NCBI RefSeq assembly: GCF_001618385.1
Contig: NZ_BDCR01000003.1
Location: forward strand, 744,001-808,000
DNA length: 64,000 nucleotides
Reading direction: 5' to 3'
Source: Paludibacter jiangxiensis
Lineage (GTDB): Bacteria; Bacteroidota; Bacteroidia; Bacteroidales; Paludibacteraceae
How positions within the stretch are numbered: the first letter of the stretch is position 1; every line of letters begins with the position of its first letter. The position numbers and the translations under genes were made by a program. A model generated the notes under the pieces. The model had not been told where the DNA came from. It was given only the letters and a program-made list of their open reading frames with translations, and did no database searches. Shown in pieces: positions 47,705 to 55,215 of the stretch.

Positions 47705-48841
47705 ATGGATTACAACCAAATACCCTCTCCCTGCTTCGTGCTCGACGAAGTTCGTCTGCGTAACAACCTCGAACTGATCCGTTCTGTAAAAGAACGTGCC
47801 GGTGTGGAGATCATTCTTGCGTTTAAGGCATTCTCCATGTGGAGCGCCTTCCCGATTGTACGCGAATACATTCCCTACTCCACCGCCAGTTCGCTATCCG
47901 AAGCACAACTGGCATTTGAGGAGATGGGGAGCCTTGCCCATACCTATGCCCCGGCCTACACCGACGAAGAATTTCCGACAATAGCCAGATACAGCAGTCA
48001 CGTAACATTCAATTCATTGAACCAGTTCGAACGTTTGTATCCGGTCACCCAGCAAGCCGGACATCCGGTTTCGTGCGGATTGCGCATCAATCCCGAGTTT
48101 TCGGACGTAGAGACTGATCTCTACAATCCCTGTGCGCCCGGTTCACGTTTAGGCATTGTAGCCGATATGCTGGGAGAAAAACTACCGGAAGGTATCGAAG
48201 GGCTCCACTTTCACACTTTGTGCGAGTCACGCTCTACCGATCTGGAGAAGACGTTGGCTGTGGTGGAAGAAAAATTTGGCAAGTACTTCTCTCAGATCAA
48301 ATGGCTCAACATGGGTGGTGGTCACCTGATGACCCACAAAGAATACGATACAGAACATCTGATCGCACTGCTCCGCAATTTTAATGCCAAATATCCGCAC
48401 CTGCAACTCATTTTAGAGCCCGGTAGCGCCTTTGCATGGCAAACAGGAGAACTTGTATCATCGGTGGTAGATATCGTCGAAAACAAGGGCATCAAAACTG
48501 CCATGCTCAACGTTTCGTTTGCCTGCCACATGCCCGACTGTCTGGAGATGCCGTACAAACCGACTATTCTGAGTGCAATCGACGCTCTGGAAGGTAAACC
48601 CACCTATCGCATGGGAGGCAACAGCTGTCTTTCGGGCGATTATTTCGGCGATTGGAGCTTTGACAACGAACTGAAGATTGGCGATCGCATCGTTTTTATG
48701 GATATGATTCACTACACAATGGTAAAAACTACCACCTTCAACGGTGTTTCTCACCCATCAATCGGCATTTGGACGAAAGAAAACGAGTTCAAACTAATAA
48801 AAAAATTCGGATACGAAGACTTCAAAAATCGCTTATCCTAA
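47705..48841 (+). CDS. nspC: Carboxynorspermidine decarboxylase
   Basis: A 378-residue alanine-racemase-fold PLP enzyme. It begins PSPCFVLDEVRLRNNLE and has the PLP lysine in ILAFKAFSMW near 41, HFHTLCESRSTDLEKTL near 175, LNMGGGHLMT near 205 and the dimer-site CHMPDCLEMPYKP. It converts carboxy(nor)spermidine to (nor)spermidine. Together with the dehydrogenase at 45792 it replaces the AdoMetDC/spermidine synthase route. Confidence 0.95.
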   Translation: MDYNQIPSPCFVLDEVRLRNNLELIRSVKERAGVEIILAFKAFSMWSAFPIVREYIPYSTASSLSEAQLAFEEMGSLAHTYAPAYTDEEFPTIARYSSHVTFNSLNQFERLYPVTQQAGHPVSCGLRINPEFSDVETDLYNPCAPGSRLGIVADMLGEKLPEGIEGLHFHTLCESRSTDLEKTLAVVEEKFGKYFSQIKWLNMGGGHLMTHKEYDTEHLIALLRNFNAKYPHLQLILEPGSAFAWQTGELVSSVVDIVENKGIKTAMLNVSFACHMPDCLEMPYKPTILSAIDALEGKPTYRMGGNSCLSGDYFGDWSFDNELKIGDRIVFMDMIHYTMVKTTTFNGVSHPSIGIWTKENEFKLIKKFGYEDFKNRLS

Positions 48842-48910
48842 TTTCAGACATCCAACAATAATTGAATATAAACGAGTTACACAAAACAAGAAGTTTTTTA
48901 CAGAAAATAT

Positions 48911-48940
48911 TTGTCAGTTAAAAAAAAGAGCGTATATTTG
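48911..48940 (+). promoter_or_regulatory. Promoter of the tRNA cluster
   Basis: TTG (48911-48913), 19 bases, TATATTTG (48933-48940), ending 11 bases before the first tRNA. Confidence 0.75.
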
Positions 48941-48951
48941 CATCCGCAAAC

Positions 48952-49027
<76 letters not shown>

Positions 49028-49035
49028 AGTGATCT

Positions 49036-49058
49036 GGCGGTTTTTCCGCCTTTTTTTT
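49036..49058 (+). terminator. Terminator inside the tRNA cluster
   Basis: GGCGG-TTTTT-CCGCC followed by eight T. It would reduce read-through from tRNA-Gly into the two tRNA-Leu genes. Confidence 0.75.
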
Positions 49059-49065
49059 CTTTAAT

Positions 49066-49152
49066 GCCCAGATGGTGGAATTGGTAGACACGCTAGTTTC
49101 AGGGACTAGTGGTCGTAAGGCTGTGCAGGTTCGAGTCCTGTTCTGGGCACCA
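49066..49152 (+). tRNA. tRNA-Leu (CAG)
   Basis: 87-base class II tRNA. Acceptor GCCCAGA/TCTGGGC, anticodon loop TTCAGGG with CAG, long variable arm (GTGGTCGTAAGGCTGT region), T-loop GGTTCGAGTCC. CCA encoded. Confidence 0.95.
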
Positions 49153-49161
49153 TCAGTAAAT

Positions 49162-49248
49162 ACCCAGGTGGTGGAATTGGTAGACACGCTACTTTGAGGG
49201 GGTAGTGAGAGCAATCTTGTGTGAGTTCGAATCTCATCCTGGGTACCA
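49162..49248 (+). tRNA. tRNA-Leu (GAG), integration target
   Basis: 87-base class II tRNA. Acceptor ACCCAGG/CCTGGGT, anticodon loop TTGAGGG with GAG, long variable arm, T-loop AGTTCGAATCT. CCA encoded. Its last 23 bases recur, with two differences, at 62306-62328, marking the ends of an integrated element. Confidence 0.95.
49226..49248 (+). repeat. Left attachment site (attL)
   Basis: The T-arm and acceptor 3' strand of tRNA-Leu(GAG). Pairs with the copy at 62306-62328. Confidence 0.9.
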
Positions 49249-49253
49249 AACAT

Positions 49254-49296
49254 AACGCTAATCATTTAATTATAAATGGTTAGCGTTTTTCTTTTT
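49254..49296 (+). terminator. Element-supplied terminator after tRNA-Leu(GAG)
   Basis: Stem AACGCTAATCATTTA (49254-49268) / TAAATGGTTAGCGTT (49273-49287), one wobble, then T-rich. It lies just inside the element, so it replaces the tRNA's original terminator, which is probably the one now at 62336. Confidence 0.8.
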
Positions 49297-49383
49297 GCCA
49301 AATTGCACAACACCCGCACAACAAACAAACAAAAACTCATAATTACACCCTCGCTTGACAAGGAAATAGCCTCTCCAAAATCT

Positions 49384-49611
49384 TTAGACCTCCCTTCCTT
49401 TTTCAATTGTTCTCAAACTCCCTTTTCTTATTATGCACTTTGCATTCTGATATTGTTTACTTTCTGAAAGTCCATAGTTTCTTAGGCTTCCATAGCCAAT
49501 ACCAATATCCGAGCCTTCAAACAATGTATATATAGCCGCAAGACTTCCAAAGTAGAAGTGTCTTCCATCCGCTAGTTCTACATGAATTACTGTCCTTTCT
49601 TTTTTCTCCAT
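49384..49611 (-). CDS. Small hypothetical protein of the element
   Basis: A 75-residue protein (MEKKERTVIHVELADGRHFY..., ending TIEKGREV). The ATG at 49611 (or 49620) is chosen because the -7 box at 49633-49640 lies inside the longer upstream frame. The DGRHFYFGSLAAIYTLF stretch resembles small proteins I recall from Bacteroidota mobile elements; no function is known. It is transcribed divergently from the 49758 gene across a pair of 26-bp repeats. Confidence 0.6.
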   Translation of the reverse strand: MEKKERTVIHVELADGRHFYFGSLAAIYTLFEGSDIGIGYGSLRNYGLSESKQYQNAKCIIRKGSLRTIEKGREV

Positions 49612-49632
49612 ATTCTTCATTAAACAAGATCG

Positions 49633-49640
49633 CAAAGATA
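49633..49640 (-). promoter_or_regulatory. -7 box of the small divergent gene
   Basis: TATCTTTG on the minus strand, directly beside the first 26-bp repeat. Confidence 0.55.
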
Positions 49641-49649
49641 GCCCAAACA

Positions 49650-49727
49650 TTGCATATATTGATTATATGTAATATTTTTAATCTTATTTAACTCACGCAT
49701 ATTGCATATATTGAATATATGTCATAT
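49650..49727. promoter_or_regulatory. Duplicated 26-bp operator-like repeats with a forward promoter
   Basis: Two copies (49650-49675 and 49702-49727; 24/26 identical; core TTGCATATATTGAWTATATG, internally near-palindromic). The right copy covers the -33 TTG (49702-49704), and its end overlaps the start of the forward -7 box TATATTTG (49725-49732). A repressor bound here would block that promoter, and possibly the divergent one. Confidence 0.6.
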
Positions 49728-49757
49728 ATTTGCATTGTAATTAATAACAAAACAATA

Positions 49758-49931
49758 ATGTACTCAACAACATTTAAACCAAGAAAATTTGAGGCTTCAT
49801 GCTCTGGATCAGGCTGGGGCGTTTGGGAAATTTCCAGTGGAAATAAGATTGAAAGTTGTGTATCACGCATTCATGCGCTTGAGTTGATGTACAAATTGAA
49901 TGGTTGGAGCTTACCACTGAAACTTAAATAA
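49758..49931 (+). CDS. Small hypothetical protein
   Basis: 57 residues starting MYSTTFKPRKFEASCSGSGW. The ATG at 49758 is about 25 bases after the -7 box; a longer frame begins before that box and is unlikely. There is no recognised domain. It begins a run of three small same-strand genes (49758, 49952, 50292) typical of Bacteroidota mobile elements. Confidence 0.6.
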   Translation: MYSTTFKPRKFEASCSGSGWGVWEISSGNKIESCVSRIHALELMYKLNGWSLPLKLK

Positions 49932-49951
49932 ATAATTAAATATTTGCAACT

Positions 49952-50281
49952 ATGTTGAACGTATTAACAATCAGTGAAATGACAGCTACAAGGGCTGCAA
50001 TCATAGGACTTAGAACAAATAACGACTTTATAGCAGGGTCAAAAGCCGTATTGATTCAATCATTAAAAGAAAAAATGGCAAATGGTATCGCACATTTCCT
50101 TTTTATAAAGAAAAGTGGCGAAGTTCGGGAGGCGTGGGGTACACTTAACAAAAGTCTTGTTGCAAAGTATATCAATGGCAGAGGGGTTAGCCGTGAAGTA
50201 TTTTTTACAACAGCGTATTTTGATGTCGAAAAAGGGGCTTGGCGTTCGTTCCGTTGGGAATCTATAATATCAATTCTATAA
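49952..50281 (+). CDS. DUF2693-like SH3-barrel protein
   Basis: A 109-residue protein. The second half (HFLFIKKSGEVREAWGTL, YFDVEKGAWRSFRWESIISI) matches what I recall of DUF2693/SH3 beta-barrel proteins of Bacteroidota phages and elements, which take the form FIKKDG-x-RxAxGT...WRSF. Function is unknown. It is 20 bases after the preceding small gene. Confidence 0.7.
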   Translation: MLNVLTISEMTATRAAIIGLRTNNDFIAGSKAVLIQSLKEKMANGIAHFLFIKKSGEVREAWGTLNKSLVAKYINGRGVSREVFFTTAYFDVEKGAWRSFRWESIISIL

Positions 50282-50291
50282 TCGTAAAAAA

Positions 50292-50603
50292 ATGATTGCA
50301 TCACACATAATGAACTGTCTTCTTGCACAAAAAATGATAGTTTGGAGCTGGGGATTCAACTCCCCTATTTACCTTCGAGATGGACTGCAATTTAATGTGC
50401 AAGGATTTATATTTCAAGGCGTTGTGCAAATAAAATATAATGAAGGGACGGATCTGTTTTACATTAATTTTATCAAAAACAAAAAAATACTCGATGTATT
50501 CCTGAACGTGTCAATTGATATGCTTATTGACACCCTGGATTGTTATATTGAAAAGGTTGAAGATTATGGGAAACGGGTACGAGATGAATATTCACTTTTG
50601 TAA
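50292..50603 (+). CDS. Hypothetical protein
   Basis: A 103-residue protein with no recognised domain. A beta-rich middle (GLQFNVQGFIFQGVVQIKYN) is followed by a helical C-terminus (IEKVEDYGKRVRDEY). It is 10 bases after the DUF2693-like gene and probably in the same operon. Confidence 0.6.
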   Translation: MIASHIMNCLLAQKMIVWSWGFNSPIYLRDGLQFNVQGFIFQGVVQIKYNEGTDLFYINFIKNKKILDVFLNVSIDMLIDTLDCYIEKVEDYGKRVRDEYSLL

Positions 50604-50706
50604 TTACTGAATATATTTTCATAACCGTTTAATTATTTGACATATACCAACACACCCAATTAATATCACCAAAACAAACATTCACTTCGTCTCAAATAAC
50701 ATTAAA

Positions 50707-51304
50707 TTGAATATTATGAGCCTCAAATTTTCCAATACAACAAGCGATTTTATCGAGTGGAATTCTATGCTTAAATTAATCAGGAATCTATATAATGATG
50801 GCAATTATAAAATGAGCCTTCTAATTTCATTAGGATCATTTTGGGGATTACGAATATCAGACCTGCTAAACCTGACTTGGATAGACATTTTAGATAAAGA
50901 TCATTTTGAAATTATTGAAAAAAAAAACTGGCAAACGAAGGGAGATTAAAATCAATTTTCAATTGCAAAAGCATATTAAAGAATGCTATACTTCAATTCA
51001 TCCTCACCAAATGGATAGCAAATGCTTTTTGAGCCAAAAAGGAACTGTTTATTCAATTCAGCGAATAAATATTATTCTGAAAGAGATCAAAGTCAATTAT
51101 AACTTAAAGATTGACCATTTTAGCAGCCATTCTTTGCGCAAAACTTTCGGACGAGCTGTTTATAACAATTCTGGAAATAATGCCGAATTTGCGCTTGTAA
51201 AGCTTTCAGAGTTATTTAACCATAGCGATGTTCGCACAACCAGAAAATATCTTGGACTTAGAAATGAAGAATTAATGGAAACGTACGACTCGTTGACATT
51301 TTAG
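50707..51304 (+). pseudogene. Small tyrosine recombinase split at an A10 tract
   Basis: The catalytic domain of a tyrosine recombinase without an arm domain. The first frame (50707-50949) carries Arg of GLRISDLL. The second frame, entered at the A10 run (50918-50927), carries the KTGKRREI lysine region, HSLRKTF (His-x-x-Arg), FNHSDVRTT (His) and TRKYLGL (Tyr). Removing one A joins them as EIIEKKTGKRREIK with all catalytic residues. It is thus a recent frameshift, a phase-variable gene, or expressed by slippage on the tract. Its last 4 bases overlap the 3' end of the convergent specificity gene, a neighbourhood where such enzymes invert S-gene segments. Confidence 0.8.
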
Positions 51305-52740
51305 GAATAAACAAGTTCTTCAATTATTTCTTCAATTTTCTTTCGCTCTTTCTCGATTTCTTTCTTAATTTCTTCTTGTCTGTCCAATTCTCCTTTTATC
51401 TCATCCACAATTTTTTGTTGTATGGATAAGGGTATATCTGGAATTTTAAAATTTGAAATTTCTTCCCAATATAGATGAATTTGATTTGTTGCTCCTGTAT
51501 AATCTCGTTCAACCTGAAAATAACCCAAAATACTTCTAAAGAAATATGTAAAAAATAGCATATTATAGCTATCTCTTAATCTTACAATATAATTATCAAC
51601 GGTTGTAATAGATTCTTGTTCATAATCAAAGAAATCAATTTTGCCAAGTGAGACCTTTCCTGTGCAACAAATAATAATATCATTCTGTTTTAATTTCTTC
51701 CTCTCATCTATACCTTTGAAATACTCTTCAGTTACACATTCAGGATCAGAAAAATCAATAAATCCATTTTTGAGATTTGCAATTTTTACGACAGGAATAT
51801 CGCCATCAGAATTATATTTTGGCTGAAGACCTTTTTCAAAACTTTCGACAACATCTTTTACTTGAAGTGTTTTGATATTGTCCAAAAAATCCATCAGTTT
51901 TTTTGTTGGAGCATTATGAAATCTTGTAGAAAACCTAAAAATACCGCTTCTTGCAAATTCATCAAAAGTTGTATCGAAAACACGCAAAATTTTGTCCTGA
52001 GCTATTTGAGTCCCAGCAGTCATTCCTTTACCAAATTCATTGTAAAGATTCTCCTCAAACCCAAATTCACGGGCAAAAACTCGATTGATAATTCTCAATG
52101 GTGGGGTAATCTGAGATTTAAGTTCATTAATTCTATTATCCCTAGGCTCTATTAAAGAAACAATGTGCTGTTGTTGGAGAGTCGGTATAGCAGGGAGTTT
52201 TATTTTTAGAAATTCATATGGATTTACTCTTCTATGTGAGGGAGTTTTGCCTGATTCTAGAAATGAATATGCTTTTAAAACCTTGGGATGCAGCAAAAGG
52301 TATCTCAAAAGTAACCTGCTATCAAAATTTTTGATCTTATATGGTATAAATTCTGTTGATCCAATAAGATTCTTTCCTTTGTATGAATTTAGAAAAACAT
52401 ACCCTCTAGGCATACCTAATTTTGAAATAAATATATCAGATTCCGATAAATCATTTTTGTCAGATCCAATTTCGCTAACTAATTCGACGTTCTCTAGCTC
52501 TCCAGTCCTTTGTGATTGATCTGAAATATTAACCAAGTACATTTCCTCATCCAAATCCCCCTTTTTATGTTTTCTTATTTCCAAAGCTTCAAGAAAATTC
52601 GATATTTGCACCTGAGGGAATTGAGAATCAAAGATTACCCAGTTGTCTACCCTTGTAAAAGATGAATATTTCTCATCTAAACGACAATGCATGCTTATCG
52701 CTAAGTCACTCTGATCTATGGTAAATATCTTCAATCCCAT
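51301..52740 (-). CDS. hsdS: DNA specificity (S) subunit of a restriction-modification system
   Basis: A 479-residue HsdS-type protein with two target-recognition domains (about 1-190 and 265-440). Each ends in a helical spacer: IPTLQQQHIVSLIEPRDNRINELK and IPLSIQQKIVDEIKGELDRQEEIKKE. The C-terminal coiled coil (KKEIEKERKKIEEIIEEL) sets the distance between half-sites. It would direct the methylase to a two-part DNA target. Its start overlaps the methylase stop by 10 bases, and its stop overlaps the recombinase by 4. Confidence 0.92.
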   Translation of the reverse strand: MGLKIFTIDQSDLAISMHCRLDEKYSSFTRVDNWVIFDSQFPQVQISNFLEALEIRKHKKGDLDEEMYLVNISDQSQRTGELENVELVSEIGSDKNDLSESDIFISKLGMPRGYVFLNSYKGKNLIGSTEFIPYKIKNFDSRLLLRYLLLHPKVLKAYSFLESGKTPSHRRVNPYEFLKIKLPAIPTLQQQHIVSLIEPRDNRINELKSQITPPLRIINRVFAREFGFEENLYNEFGKGMTAGTQIAQDKILRVFDTTFDEFARSGIFRFSTRFHNAPTKKLMDFLDNIKTLQVKDVVESFEKGLQPKYNSDGDIPVVKIANLKNGFIDFSDPECVTEEYFKGIDERKKLKQNDIIICCTGKVSLGKIDFFDYEQESITTVDNYIVRLRDSYNMLFFTYFFRSILGYFQVERDYTGATNQIHLYWEEISNFKIPDIPLSIQQKIVDEIKGELDRQEEIKKEIEKERKKIEEIIEELVYS

Positions 52741-55103
52741 TTTACGTCTCTTAAAAAATCCAAAGCTGTTTCTTTTACTCCATCATCAACCAAAACTTCA
52801 CCAATTTCGTTCACTCGATAAAGTTCATTAGGCATTTGTGTGAACATTCGCTTAGTTCGTTTATAACCAATATCTTTTACTTCTGCCATAAAAATCTTAT
52901 AATTCAATTCCTTAGCAACTTCTCCGAATACCCACCATGTATTTACAAAGCCAAAAACATCTTTGGTATCATTATCATATGCGCACATTCCTTTTAGTTC
53001 ATCCCGATATTTTTCTACTATTTCCTTGCTGGCAAGTTCATTATCTTCATCTGTCCAATAATTCTTTAACATTCTCGACAAGATATTTTTTTCATCTTGT
53101 GCTGTCAAATCTTTTACAGAAGATAATTTCTTACGTTCTTTTCTTTCCAAATAAACTTTCATGAGATTTTCGCATCTGGTCTGCAAAGTATTCCATTCTT
53201 TAGAAAACTTCGTCCAATGTTTGTCCCAATCTTCAATCTCGTCTGTAGTTTTTTTCTGGGCAAACAGCAAGCTGGTTTTTGTACTGGTAAATGGTTCAAA
53301 AGTAAGTTGTGGCAAACTAACAACTGCTTTAACTTTGAAATATTTATATATGAACAACCTAATATATTTGTTTTCTGTTGTATCGAAAACACTTTCGGGC
53401 AAGACTACTCCAAAACGTCCGTTAGGCTTGAGTAATTGATACCAACGTTCAATAAATAAGTTTTCGGAATTTTTTTTATCTCCAAACAAAAACTCTGTTT
53501 TTACATTTTTCTTAGTATCGTTATCCAAATCTACGCTAAACGGAGGATTGGTAATAATGACATCGAATTGTCCGTTTACCTCTTTGTTATAATATTTTCC
53601 ATCATGAGTGAACTGCTTCAAAAAATTCGGAGCAGTTTCTTTGTCATAAAATTTAAAGGGCAAAAGTCCGTCTTTTACGAAGATATTAGTTGAGCCATCG
53701 CCATGTAAAATCATATTTACTTTTGTCGCCGTACCAAGATTAAAATTTATCTCTACACCATATATGTAATCTTTTGCCCATTTATTTTCCCGATGGTCAG
53801 GCATAAACCATTGATGAAATTTATCATCGACATCCCTTGTTTCATCAAGTTTGTGATGAAAACGTCGTTTGATATTTTCAGTGATAAACTTCATATATTC
53901 AATAAGAAAAGTTCCACTACCAGCACTTGGATCAATTAAATACGGAATCTCCAAGTCATTGTTTACTCGCTCAATTGCCAATTTATCAAGCTGCAAACCC
54001 CAGAGCAAGAATTTTACCACATTAATATGCGTAAAAAATTGACCCTTGCTTTGTTTAAAACCCTCACGAATAATCCCCTCAAAAAAGTCTCCTAAAACAT
54101 CTTTTCCTGAGAAGCTATTTTTACCATCAACGAATGAATATCTTTCGAGTTGAGAAACAGTATATTTTAATTTGCTCAATGAAAATTTATTCTCATCAAT
54201 CACAAACGATTTCTTTAGCTTTGCCTCATCTATAATATTCAATCGTTGTTTTAATGCTCTACGGTAAAGCTGATTTATTCTTTCAAAAAGTTCTTCGTTG
54301 GTTTCAAAACTATCTCCATTTCTAAAAGTAAAAATTTGAAAATCATATTTTTCCCCTGTTCTTTTTTCACTTTCATCTTGAATTTTAGCAAGAATAATAT
54401 TTACCAGTGAAGAAAAAACGTCATTATCGTCTGTTCCCCCTCCTCCCCAAAGAACATTGTGCAAATTAGTTCGCAAACTATCTATCTGTTCGTGTGAAAA
54501 ATCAGTTTCCAAATCTTTCTTTCCACCTTTTATAAAAGGTTCTTTCTGAGCCTTGCCATAATTTGCTGGAATTGAATCTGTAAAATCTCGTACTTCTTTC
54601 CAAGAATCATATGAATTGAATTTTTCGTAATCAATTAAAATGCATTTGTCTTTGATATCATGCTCTCCAACCTCTATTGTATAAAGCATTAGATACTTCA
54701 CTTTCTTCCCTTGTCCTTTTTCTTGGGAAGCAAGATTATACAATTGCTTTTCAATGATTTCATCTTTGTCTTTTTCATAATCTTGAGGGCTTTTTAACTC
54801 AACATACAAAAAAGCATCACCTTTCTCATCTCTTACTATAATATCAATTCGTGGTTTATTTACCTTAGGACGACCAATATCATATTGCTTTTCAATCTCA
54901 ATGTTCTCTGGCTTATAACCAAGCTCATTAACCAATTTTGCAAGCATGAATGCTCGTACAATTTCTTCATCACCACGGAATTTTTCAATTTTCCATCCAG
55001 TAATTTTATCTGAATATTTAACTTTCTTATTTTCAAAGTCGTATGTTTCAACAACTTTTTTTTCTTGATTATCTAAGTAGTTCTTAATTAATTTCAAATC
55101 CAT
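52731..55103 (-). CDS. Fused PD-(D/E)XK nuclease-like and N6-adenine methyltransferase
   Basis: 790 residues in three parts. Residues about 35-170 resemble the HsdR N-terminal nuclease fold: Glu47/48 (RGDEEIVRAF), Asp87 (PRIDIIV), Glu102-x-Lys104 (VELKSPQDY) and Gln119. Residues about 230-370 are a helical HsdM-like N-domain (DVLGDFFEGII, SKGQFFTH). Residues about 380-640 are the gamma-class methylase with DPSAGSGTFL (391-400) and NPPF (519-522). Such a nuclease-methylase chain with a separate S subunit fits BcgI-like type II (IIB/IIG) rather than classical type I, and no translocating HsdR is in the island. Alternatively the nuclease domain is regulatory. Confidence 0.85.
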   Translation of the reverse strand: MDLKLIKNYLDNQEKKVVETYDFENKKVKYSDKITGWKIEKFRGDEEIVRAFMLAKLVNELGYKPENIEIEKQYDIGRPKVNKPRIDIIVRDEKGDAFLYVELKSPQDYEKDKDEIIEKQLYNLASQEKGQGKKVKYLMLYTIEVGEHDIKDKCILIDYEKFNSYDSWKEVRDFTDSIPANYGKAQKEPFIKGGKKDLETDFSHEQIDSLRTNLHNVLWGGGGTDDNDVFSSLVNIILAKIQDESEKRTGEKYDFQIFTFRNGDSFETNEELFERINQLYRRALKQRLNIIDEAKLKKSFVIDENKFSLSKLKYTVSQLERYSFVDGKNSFSGKDVLGDFFEGIIREGFKQSKGQFFTHINVVKFLLWGLQLDKLAIERVNNDLEIPYLIDPSAGSGTFLIEYMKFITENIKRRFHHKLDETRDVDDKFHQWFMPDHRENKWAKDYIYGVEINFNLGTATKVNMILHGDGSTNIFVKDGLLPFKFYDKETAPNFLKQFTHDGKYYNKEVNGQFDVIITNPPFSVDLDNDTKKNVKTEFLFGDKKNSENLFIERWYQLLKPNGRFGVVLPESVFDTTENKYIRLFIYKYFKVKAVVSLPQLTFEPFTSTKTSLLFAQKKTTDEIEDWDKHWTKFSKEWNTLQTRCENLMKVYLERKERKKLSSVKDLTAQDEKNILSRMLKNYWTDEDNELASKEIVEKYRDELKGMCAYDNDTKDVFGFVNTWWVFGEVAKELNYKIFMAEVKDIGYKRTKRMFTQMPNELYRVNEIGEVLVDDGVKETALDFLRDVKWD

Positions 55104-55215
55104 CTGATAAAATTTTTAAACGAAACATTCACCCAATTTAGCAGTTAAATATTTGCCATATTGACAATTATACTTATTCACAATACAATCACGCTATAGA
55201 TCCAGCATTGTAACA

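Noticed and set aside
49276-49467. 63-residue plus-strand frame after tRNA-Leu
   Set aside because: It begins inside a terminator stem, overlaps the opposite small gene and has low-complexity composition.
51301-55103. Complete classical type I restriction system
   Set aside because: No HsdR with a helicase motor is in the island; the nuclease-like domain is fused to the methylase instead.
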